Shown piece by piece: positions 1 through 5,025 of a stretch of DNA of 5,025 bases. The stretch's first letter is position 1. Each line of letters starts with the position of its first letter. The notes under the pieces are model-generated. The model had not been told where the DNA came from. It ran no database searches and saw only the letters and a list, made by a program, of their open reading frames with translations. Both the position numbers and the translations under genes were made by a program. The DNA is from Comamonadaceae bacterium (GTDB lineage Bacteria; Pseudomonadota; Gammaproteobacteria; Burkholderiales; Burkholderiaceae): positions 1 to 5,025 of the forward strand of contig CANGSD010000128.1 in assembly GCA_947455875.1 (NCBI GenBank). Direction: 5' to 3'.

Positions 1-148
1 CACTGCGCCGGATCCGCTGGTCCCCGAGACTGATTTCGTCATACGCCAGGGCCATGTGGACGTGCCTCGGGGGCCCGGCCTGGGCGTGACCATCGACGAA
101 AAGGCCCTGGAGCGCCACACGCTGCGACGCGAAACCGTACGCGCCTGA
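1..148 (+). CDS. Enolase-superfamily (mandelate racemase/muconate lactonizing type) enzyme, C-terminal fragment
   Basis: Only the last 48 residues are present; the gene enters from the left edge, reading in frame from base 2 to a TGA at 146-148. The tail contains DPLVPETDFVIRQGHVDVP followed by RGPGLGVTIDEKALERH. A segment of the form 'G-x-V-x-V-P-x-GPGLGV-x-x-D-x-x-x-L' is characteristic of the extreme C-terminus of mandelate racemase/muconate lactonizing enzymes, where it packs against the capping domain. Family members abstract a proton alpha to a carboxylate with Mg2+ (dehydratases, racemases, cycloisomerases). The catalytic barrel is outside the window, so substrate and exact reaction cannot be named. 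It has no obvious functional link to the phosphate-related genes downstream and is separated from them by 103 bases, so it is probably a different transcription unit. No clear hairpin-plus-T-run terminator follows it. Confidence 0.75.
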   Translation, partial: TAPDPLVPETDFVIRQGHVDVPRGPGLGVTIDEKALERHTLRRETVRA

Positions 149-166
149 TCGCGCACGGGCGCAGCC

Positions 167-206
167 CCGTCACTGAACTGACTTGAATCCGACACGGCCG
201 TGTCAT
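167..206 (+). promoter_or_regulatory. Candidate PhoB-binding region: four PHO-box half-sites at 11-bp spacing
   Basis: Four 7-base elements start at 167, 178, 189 and 200, so each is exactly 11 bp from the next with 4-base spacers. They are CCGTCAC, CTGACTT, CCGACAC and GTGTCAT. Against the PHO half-site consensus CTGTCAT they match at 5, 5, 4 and 6 of 7 positions. A 7-base repeat with a 4-base spacer is the classical PhoB layout, one helical turn per subunit. The region lies 46 bases upstream of the olsB-like start and is the only non-coding space ahead of the three-gene operon. I see no convincing -10 box, although E. coli-type PHO promoters rely on PhoB in place of a good -35. The match is by eye; binding is inferred, and is supported by the phosphate-starvation character of the genes it precedes. 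Confidence 0.6.
191..204. repeat. Perfect 14-bp palindrome overlapping the candidate PHO boxes
   Basis: GACACGGCCGTGTC is a perfect inverted repeat with two 7-base arms and no loop. It covers most of the third candidate half-site and the first part of the fourth. It could be a dimeric regulator operator competing or cooperating with PhoB, or a by-product of the half-sites. The absent loop and lack of a following T-run argue against an intrinsic terminator for the upstream gene. Confidence 0.4.
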
Positions 207-240
207 CGACGGCCGCAACACTGATGGGCATTCCATAGAT

Positions 241-245
241 GGAGG
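241..245 (+). promoter_or_regulatory. Shine-Dalgarno that fixes the GTG start of the olsB-like gene
   Basis: GGAGG lies six bases ahead of the GTG at 252, an ideal distance. It argues for initiation at 252 instead of the ATG at 239, which overlaps this element, has no ribosome site of its own and opens a different frame. Confidence 0.75.
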
Positions 246-251
246 TGCCCT

Positions 252-1076
252 GTGAGAGAACTGCCCACCCCGACCTTCGCACTATCGCCCCTGAGTCTGC
301 CCAGGGGGTCACTTCGATGCCCAGATCCGACGCCTTCTGCGCTGGAGCGCGGCCCCATTTCAGTGGTTTGGGCGACCCACCAAGACGAAGTCCGCGCGGC
401 GCAGCGACTGAGGTACGAGGTTTTTGCTGGCGAGATGGGTGCGCGCCTGGCCGGTGATGTGCCCGGGCATGACATCGACCTGTTCGACGACTACTGCGAG
501 CACCTGATGGTGCGCGATACCGCCACCGGTGCGGTGGTGGGCACCTACCGCGTGCTGACCCCGGCCCAGGCGCGGCGTGTGGGTGGCCTGTACACCGAGA
601 CCGAGTTTGACCTGACCCGCCTGCGCGCGCTGCGTAGCCGCATGGTCGAACTGGGACGCAGCTGCGTGCACCGGGATTACCGACAGGGCAGCGTGATCCT
701 GGCCCTTTGGGGTGCGCTGGCCGAGTTCATGGCACGCAACGACCTGGACACCATGATCGGCTGCGCCAGCATCCCCATGGTGCATGAGGGTGTGGTCAGT
801 GGCGATCAGGCGGCCAGCATCTGGCGCCAGGTGCAGCGAGATCATCTGGCGCCGATCGAGTACCAGGTGCATCCGCGCCTGCCGCTGCCCATTGAGCGGC
901 TCGATGACTCCCTGGATGTGGAGCCACCGGCCCTGATCAAGGGCTATCTGCGCCTGGGCGCGCAGGTGCTGGGCGCGCCGGCCTGGGACCCGGACTTCAA
1001 CACTGCGGACCTGCCGATGTTGATGCGGATCGCCGACCTGCCGGCGCGGTATCGCAAGCATTTTCTCGGGCGCTGA
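252..1076 (+). CDS. olsB: OlsB-type L-ornithine N-acyltransferase (GNAT-fold acyltransferase)
   Basis: This 274-residue protein resembles the GNAT-like family of OlsB, which transfers a 3-hydroxyacyl chain from acyl carrier protein to the alpha-amino group of ornithine, giving lyso-ornithine lipid at the inner membrane. Visible family features are RLRYEVFAGEMGA (52-64), the acidic stretch LFDDYCEHLMV (77-87), VVGTYRVL (95-102), ELGRSCVHRDYR (133-144) and a late GAPAWDPDFNTADLP (241-255). About 36 proline-rich, low-complexity residues precede the conserved core. Translation starts at GTG 252, supported by GGAGG six bases upstream. The gene is first in a tight operon; the next start is two bases after its stop. 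The second enzyme of the pathway, OlsA, is not in the window, and this protein is too short to be a fused OlsF-type bifunctional enzyme. A related GNAT acyltransferase with another amino-acid acceptor is the main alternative. Family assignment is strong; the ornithine substrate is inferred. Confidence 0.8.
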   Translation: MRELPTPTFALSPLSLPRGSLRCPDPTPSALERGPISVVWATHQDEVRAAQRLRYEVFAGEMGARLAGDVPGHDIDLFDDYCEHLMVRDTATGAVVGTYRVLTPAQARRVGGLYTETEFDLTRLRALRSRMVELGRSCVHRDYRQGSVILALWGALAEFMARNDLDTMIGCASIPMVHEGVVSGDQAASIWRQVQRDHLAPIEYQVHPRLPLPIERLDDSLDVEPPALIKGYLRLGAQVLGAPAWDPDFNTADLPMLMRIADLPARYRKHFLGR

Positions 1077-1078
1077 TC

Positions 1079-1963
1079 GTGCGTGCTGCCTTCGACGCAC
1101 TCGCGCCACATGCTGCGGGTGTCGTCGCCGCAGCCCTGCATCGCGACGCGGCGGATGATGCGCCGCACACACCGACCCGACGCTTTCGCGCGGTCTTCAT
1201 TTCGGACATCCATCTGGGGACGGCAGGGTGTCAGGCCCACGCGCTGCTGGATTTCCTGCGCGATCACAGCTGCGACACGCTGTATCTGGTGGGAGACATC
1301 ATCGATGGCTGGGCCCTGCGCCGACGCTGGTTCTGGCCGCAAGCCCATAACGACGTGGTGCAAAAGATCCTGCGCAGCGCCCGCAAGGGCACGCGTGTGG
1401 TCTATGTGCCTGGGAACCACGATGAATTCGCGCGTGAGTTCACCGACCATCCCTTTGGCGGCATTGAGCTGGTGAGGGATGCCGTGCATGTAACGGCCGA
1501 TGGGCGAAGCCTGTGGGTGATCCACGGCGATGACTTCGATGGCGTGGTGCAGTGCGCGCGCTGGCTGGCGTACGTAGGGGACAACCTGTATGAGTTCACA
1601 CTCAAGCTCAATCGCCACCTCAATCGCCTGCGCCATCGACTGGGCATGCCTTACTGGTCGCTCTCGGCTTATCTGAAGCACAAGGTGAAGAAGGCGCTCA
1701 ATTACGTGACGGATTTTGAGGTGGCGGTGGCGCGGGAGGCCCGGCGCAGAGGTCACCAGGGTGTGGTGTGTGGGCATATTCACCGCGCGGAGATGCGCGA
1801 GATCGATGGTGTGCTTTATTGCAACGACGGCGACTGGGTCGAGAGTCGCACCGCGCTGGTCGAACACCACGATGGCCAACTGGAGCTGGTCCACTGGGAA
1901 CCCGTGGGTCACGCACCCCCCCAGCCCGTGCAGACCGAGGAAAACGTGCAGGTGACCGCATGA
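1079..1963 (+). CDS. plcP: PlcP-type metallophosphoesterase (phospholipase C-like; often annotated as LpxH-like)
   Basis: This 294-residue calcineurin-like phosphoesterase keeps all metal-site motifs: SDIHLG (42-47, D43 and H45), GDIIDG (72-77, D73), GNHDE (112-116, N113 and H114), IHGDDFD (148-154, H149) and GHIH (232-235). The segments WFWPQAHNDVVQK, PYWSLSAYLK and NDGDWVESRTALVEHHDG are, from memory, typical of the PlcP group. PlcP enzymes cleave phospholipid head groups during phosphate starvation to leave diacylglycerol. Such proteins are commonly labelled UDP-2,3-diacylglucosamine pyrophosphatase, but LpxH proper is shorter (about 240 residues). About 36 Ala-rich residues precede the core, with no convincing signal peptide. 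GTG 1079 is the only usable in-frame start before the first metal motif; it follows the olsB stop by two bases with no clear Shine-Dalgarno, suggesting coupled translation. The gene overlaps the glycosyltransferase by four bases (ATGA), a neighbour pairing known for PlcP. Family certain, PlcP subtype likely. Confidence 0.8.
   Translation: MRAAFDALAPHAAGVVAAALHRDAADDAPHTPTRRFRAVFISDIHLGTAGCQAHALLDFLRDHSCDTLYLVGDIIDGWALRRRWFWPQAHNDVVQKILRSARKGTRVVYVPGNHDEFAREFTDHPFGGIELVRDAVHVTADGRSLWVIHGDDFDGVVQCARWLAYVGDNLYEFTLKLNRHLNRLRHRLGMPYWSLSAYLKHKVKKALNYVTDFEVAVAREARRRGHQGVVCGHIHRAEMREIDGVLYCNDGDWVESRTALVEHHDGQLELVHWEPVGHAPPQPVQTEENVQVTA
1950..1954 (+). promoter_or_regulatory. Ribosome binding site deciding the glycosyltransferase start
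   Basis: AGGTG, five bases before the ATG at 1960 and inside the last plcP codons, marks that ATG as the start. The open frame extends further upstream, to 1768, but that part only overlaps plcP in another frame. Confidence 0.6.
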
Positions 1964-3048
1964 AAATCGCACTCGTGACCGATGCCTGGACGCCCCAGGT
2001 CAATGGTGTGGTCACCACCCTGGTTGAACTGGTCACACAACTCCAGGCTTTGGGACATCAAATCCTGGTCATCGAGCCCGGGCAGTTCGACACCCGTCCG
2101 TGCCCGGGCTATCCGGGGATCGACCTGGCCAAGTCGCCTGCCAAGGGGCTGGCGCAGCGCCTGGATGATTTCGCACCCGACGCCATTCACTTGGCTACCG
2201 AGGGCCCGTTGGGTTGGGCGGGCCGCCGCTATTGCCTCAAGCGGGGCCTGGCCTTCACGACCGCCTTTCACACCCGCTTCCCGGAGATCCTGCAGGCCGC
2301 ATTGCGGGTGCCGCTGTCCTGGGGTTACGCCCTGTTCCGGCATTTTCATCGGCCCTCCTCAGGCGTGATGGTGCCGACCGAAGGTGTGCTGCGCATGCTG
2401 CAGACGCGAGGTTTCACCCATCTGCGGCCCTGGACCCATGGCGTGGACACGCAGTTGTTTGGCTATGCCCCGCAACCCCTGGCCTATCGCCCCCTGGGGC
2501 TGCTGCGCCGGCCGGTGGCCCTGTTTGTCGGGCGCGTGTCGTACGAGAAGAACATCGAGGCCTTCCTGCGCCTGGACCTCCCGGGTACCAAAGTGGTCTG
2601 CGGGGTGGGGCCGGTGGAGGAAACCCTGCGTGCACGCTATCCCCATGTGCACTGGGTGGGATTGCTGCCCCGCGCGGAATTGGCTCAGGTCTACGCGGCC
2701 GCCGATGTCTTCGTGTTCCCCAGTCGTGCCGATACCTTCGGTCTGGTGATGCTCGAGGCCATGGCCTGCGGAACGCCTGTCGCGGCTTTCCCCGAGGACG
2801 GACCGCTGGAGGTGCTGGCTGCACGCCGCAGTCCTGGGGGGCAGCGCCTGGGCGGCGCCTTGAACGAAGACCTGCGGGTCGCTTGCCATGAGGCCTTGCG
2901 CACGCCGCGTCACGAGGCGCGCGCGCGGGCCCAGGAGTTCAGCTGGGAAGAGGCCACACGGCGTTTCGTCTCGTTTTTGGTGCCGTGCAACAAAGTGAAT
3001 CTGGCGAGTACAAAAGACGCAGTCACACACCTGTCATCTCAGCAGTGA
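1960..3048 (+). CDS. GT4-family glycosyltransferase, probable diacylglycerol glycosyltransferase (Agt-like)
   Basis: The 362-residue product begins MKIALVTDAWTPQVNGVVTT, the standard N-terminal Rossmann start of GT4 (GT-B fold) enzymes with the glycine-containing NGV loop. The acceptor-side domain includes FHTRFPEIL (103-111). The C-terminal donor domain has LFVGRVSYEKNIE (188-200, with R192 and K197 in the usual nucleotide-phosphate positions) and SRADTFGLVMLEAMACGTPV (255-274). In this last motif the usual E-x7-E is D258-x7-E266. Next to a PlcP-type enzyme, the likely job is transferring a sugar from a nucleotide sugar to the diacylglycerol PlcP releases, producing a phosphorus-free glycolipid on the cytoplasmic membrane face. 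The sugar (glucose, galactose or glucuronate) cannot be read. ATG 1960 overlaps the plcP stop as ATGA and has AGGTG upstream. The last ~20 residues, after SFLVPC, look non-conserved and less GC-rich, and overlap a candidate PHO box. Alternatives are another lipid or mannosyl GT4 enzyme. Confidence 0.8.
   Translation: MKIALVTDAWTPQVNGVVTTLVELVTQLQALGHQILVIEPGQFDTRPCPGYPGIDLAKSPAKGLAQRLDDFAPDAIHLATEGPLGWAGRRYCLKRGLAFTTAFHTRFPEILQAALRVPLSWGYALFRHFHRPSSGVMVPTEGVLRMLQTRGFTHLRPWTHGVDTQLFGYAPQPLAYRPLGLLRRPVALFVGRVSYEKNIEAFLRLDLPGTKVVCGVGPVEETLRARYPHVHWVGLLPRAELAQVYAAADVFVFPSRADTFGLVMLEAMACGTPVAAFPEDGPLEVLAARRSPGGQRLGGALNEDLRVACHEALRTPRHEARARAQEFSWEEATRRFVSFLVPCNKVNLASTKDAVTHLSSQQ
3020..3037 (+). promoter_or_regulatory. 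Candidate PHO box ahead of ppk, inside the end of the glycosyltransferase gene
   Basis: CAGTCAC, then ACAC, then CTGTCAT gives two half-sites exactly 11 bp apart. The second is a perfect consensus half-site and the first matches 5 of 7, so 12 of 14 positions agree. It lies within the last ten codons of the glycosyltransferase and only seven bases before the first possible ppk start. A PhoB-dependent promoter of standard geometry would begin transcription near or just past that start, so either the mRNA is leaderless, GTG 3060 is used, or the site does not drive ppk in the usual way. No good -10 element is visible. Confidence 0.5.
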
Positions 3049-5025
3049 AGACTGAAGCCGTGACAGCGAACGACGCCACCTCCTCGAAGTACGCTGCGGC
3101 CTCTGCGGCCGCTCACGCGCGCACGCCTTGGCTGGATCGAGACCACAGCATCCTGGCCTTCAATGAGCGGGTACTCGATTGGGCGCGCCGTGCAGATGTG
3201 CCGGCGCTGGAGCGACTGCGTTACCTCAGCATCGTGTCGTCCAACTTGGATGAATTCTTTGAGGTCCGTTTTGCGCCGCACCTGATGGCGGCGCGCACCG
3301 GAGAGACGAGTGACCTGGGTTCGCCCGCATCGTTCGAGGCGCTGTCTCATGCCGCACATGCGCTGGTGGCGACGCAGTACGCCCTGTACAACGACGCCCT
3401 GACGCCGCTGCTGGCGCGCGCAGGGATCGAGATCCTCTCGCATGCAGATCGCAGTCCCGAGCAACGTCAGTGGGTGGCCGAGTACTTCGAGCGTCAGGTG
3501 CGGCCGCTGCTGATTCCGGTCAGTCTGGATCCCGCTCACCCCTTCCCGCAGGTGGCCAACAAGTCGCTCAATTTCATCGTTCGCCTGGGCGGTCACGATG
3601 CTTTCGGGCGCGAGAACGACATCGCCATCGTGAAAGTGCCCCGTGTGCTGCCCCGCGTGATTCGCGTGCCGGCGCGGGCCGATGGCGGCAAGACGCGCTT
3701 GGTCATGCTCTCGAGCGTGATCCGCTCGCACCTAGCCGACCTGTTCCCCGGTCGCGAGGTGCTGGAGTTTTCGCAGTTTCGTGTCACCCGCCACTCCGAT
3801 CTGGCCGTGGACGAAGACGATGTACGCAACCTGCGCACCGCCTTGCGCCTGGGGCTGCAGCATCGCCAATACGGCGAGGCGGTGCGGCTGGAGGTCTCGG
3901 CTGCTTGCTCGGATTACCTGGCGGATTTTCTGCTGCAGCAGTTTGAGTTGCCGATGCAAGCCCTGTACCGCGTGCCGGGCCCGGTGAATCTGGTGCGACT
4001 GCAACAGGTGATCGACCTGGTGGAGGCGCCGCAGCTGCTGTTTGCGCCGTATCCGGCCAGCTACCCGCGTCAGCTGGTGCCCGGTCAATCGTTCTTCGAG
4101 CGCCTGCGCCAGGGCGATGTCCTGATTCACCAGCCCTTCGAGCGCTTTGATGGTGTGATCGATTTTCTGCGCGAAGCGGTGACCGATCCGCAGGTGCTGG
4201 CGATCAAGCAGACCATCTACCGCACCGGCTCCGACTCGGTGATGATGGACCTGCTGCGTGAAGCGGTGCACCAAGGCAAGGAAGTGACCGTGGTGGTGGA
4301 ATTGAAGGCCCGCTTCGATGAAGAGGCCAACATCAATTGGGCCGAGAAGCTCGAGTCCATCGGCGCGCAGGTGGTGTACGGGGTGGTGGGGCTCAAGACC
4401 CACGCCAAGATGCTGCTGGTGACCCGCCGCGAGGGGCGATATCTGGCCCGCTATGCCCACCTGTCCACCGGCAACTACAACCCCCGTACCGCGCGCCTGT
4501 ACACCGACCTGAGCTACCTAACGGCCGATGCGCAACTCACGGCGGATGTCGACCATGTGTTTAGCCACCTGGCCAGCCAGGCGAGGCTGCCGCGTCTGTC
4601 ACGCGTGCTGCTGGCGCCTTTCCAGTTGCATCGGCGCATGATCGACAAGATCGATCGTCTGACCGAGGCCGCGGCTCAGGGGATGAAGACGCGCATCGTC
4701 TTGAAGATGAATGCGTTGACCGACCAGCCGCTGATGGAGGCGCTGGTGCGGGCGGGCCGCAGTGGAGTCTCGATTGACCTGATCGTGCGCGGCGCCTGCA
4801 TGCTGCCGGCGCGTGTGCCGGGCGTCACCGACAACATCCGCGTGCGCTCGGTGATCGGTCGCTTTCTGGAGCATTCGCGGGTCTTCTACTTTCGCGCAGG
4901 CGATGAAGAGTCGCTGTACCTGTCTAGCGCCGACTGGATGAACCGCAACATGCTGCGGCGCGTCGAGCTGGCCTGGCCGGTGTTGGATCCCGAGCTGCGT
5001 CAGCGCATCATCGACGAATGCCTGG
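3045..5025 (+). CDS. ppk: Polyphosphate kinase 1, C-terminus cut by window edge
   Basis: Polyphosphate kinase reversibly polymerises the gamma-phosphate of ATP into polyphosphate. 660 residues are present without a stop, against about 690 in E. coli, so only the tail is missing. The N-terminal domain shows LDRDHSILAFNERVLDWA and SSNLDEFFEVRF, whose Asn (67) corresponds to the ATP-contacting Asn. The catalytic half shows IKQTIYRTG (R393), VVELKARFDEEANINWAEKL (R423), the autophosphorylated His in GLKTHAKMLL (H453), LSTGNYNPRTARLYTD, and the second essential His in FLEHSRVFYF (H610). The H453-H610 spacing of 157 and R393-H453 spacing of 60 equal those of the E. coli enzyme (435/592 and 375/435). 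The first start is GTG 3045, overlapping the glycosyltransferase stop as GTGA; GTG 3060 is the only other option before the conserved core, and neither has a good Shine-Dalgarno. The ~29 residues before the core are Ala-rich and non-conserved. It may be read from the upstream operon, from the PHO box at 3020-3037, or both. Confidence 0.95.
   Translation, partial: MKTEAVTANDATSSKYAAASAAAHARTPWLDRDHSILAFNERVLDWARRADVPALERLRYLSIVSSNLDEFFEVRFAPHLMAARTGETSDLGSPASFEALSHAAHALVATQYALYNDALTPLLARAGIEILSHADRSPEQRQWVAEYFERQVRPLLIPVSLDPAHPFPQVANKSLNFIVRLGGHDAFGRENDIAIVKVPRVLPRVIRVPARADGGKTRLVMLSSVIRSHLADLFPGREVLEFSQFRVTRHSDLAVDEDDVRNLRTALRLGLQHRQYGEAVRLEVSAACSDYLADFLLQQFELPMQALYRVPGPVNLVRLQQVIDLVEAPQLLFAPYPASYPRQLVPGQSFFERLRQGDVLIHQPFERFDGVIDFLREAVTDPQVLAIKQTIYRTGSDSVMMDLLREAVHQGKEVTVVVELKARFDEEANINWAEKLESIGAQVVYGVVGLKTHAKMLLVTRREGRYLARYAHLSTGNYNPRTARLYTDLSYLTADAQLTADVDHVFSHLASQARLPRLSRVLLAPFQLHRRMIDKIDRLTEAAAQGMKTRIVLKMNALTDQPLMEALVRAGRSGVSIDLIVRGACMLPARVPGVTDNIRVRSVIGRFLEHSRVFYFRAGDEESLYLSSADWMNRNMLRRVELAWPVLDPELRQRIIDECL

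Noticed and set aside
149..251. Possible intrinsic terminator for the enolase-superfamily gene
   Set aside because: The only strong dyad (191-204) has no loop and no T-run after it, so I do not call a terminator.
239..457. Short + strand frame starting at ATG 239
   Set aside because: The GGAGG overlaps this ATG and is placed for GTG 252; the product has no family features and runs out of frame with olsB.
360..1172. Open frame on the - strand opposite olsB (270 codons)
   Set aside because: It is antisense to conserved olsB motifs, has no family resemblance and no ribosome site that I can see.
1768..1959. Extended N-terminus for the glycosyltransferase
   Set aside because: The extra residues lie over conserved plcP codons. 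GT4 proteins begin just before the LVTD strand, as the ATG at 1960 does, with a ribosome site in front.
944..1972. Long open frame on the - strand opposite plcP (342 codons)
   Set aside because: It mirrors the codon structure of a well-supported + strand gene with full metal-site motifs, has no recognisable domain and spans the olsB-plcP and plcP-glycosyltransferase junctions. GC-rich codon bias produces such antisense frames.
3732..4460. Open frame on the - strand opposite ppk (242 codons)
   Set aside because: It lies wholly inside the conserved catalytic region of ppk, and its His/Gln/Leu-rich composition is that expected from the complement of GC-rich coding DNA.
4596..4602. CTGTCAC resembling a PHO half-site
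   Set aside because: It is an isolated half-site inside ppk with no partner 11 bp away on either side.
1..5025. CRISPR arrays, insertion sequences, tRNA or rRNA genes
   Set aside because: No spaced direct-repeat arrays, transposase-like frames, terminal inverted repeats or structured RNA signatures were seen; almost all of the window is explained by protein-coding genes.

Overview
This GC-rich, densely coded window has every gene on the + strand. It looks like a chromosome segment from a member of the Pseudomonadota, probably a betaproteobacterium or a related gammaproteobacterium. That placement rests on GC content, GTG starts and the style of the encoded proteins, and I could not test it. 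It holds the tail of an unrelated upstream gene, an approximately 100-base intergenic promoter region, a tightly packed three-gene operon, and a polyphosphate kinase gene cut by the right edge.

Layout: 1-148 is the C-terminal end of an enolase-superfamily (mandelate racemase / muconate lactonizing type) enzyme. 149-251 is intergenic and contains four PHO-box-like half-sites spaced exactly 11 bp apart (167-206), followed by a good Shine-Dalgarno. 252-1076 encodes an OlsB-type N-acyltransferase (ornithine lipid synthesis). 1079-1963 encodes a calcineurin-like metallophosphoesterase that resembles the PlcP phospholipase C group more than true LpxH. 1960-3048 encodes a GT4 glycosyltransferase that resembles the Agt-type diacylglycerol glycosyltransferases. 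3045-5025 encodes polyphosphate kinase 1 (ppk), incomplete at its C-terminus. A second PHO-box-like site (3020-3037) lies inside the last codons of the glycosyltransferase gene, just ahead of ppk.

Together the genes read as a phosphate-starvation module. PlcP-type activity strips phosphorylated head groups from membrane phospholipids and leaves diacylglycerol. The glycosyltransferase puts sugar on that diacylglycerol. OlsB starts synthesis of phosphorus-free ornithine lipid. Polyphosphate kinase handles phosphate storage as polyphosphate. The individual families are known. The most interesting point is the combination of all three lipid-replacement functions and ppk in one compact unit, with candidate PhoB sites at both transcription entry points. 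Family assignments come from visible motifs. Regulation and the joint role are inference.
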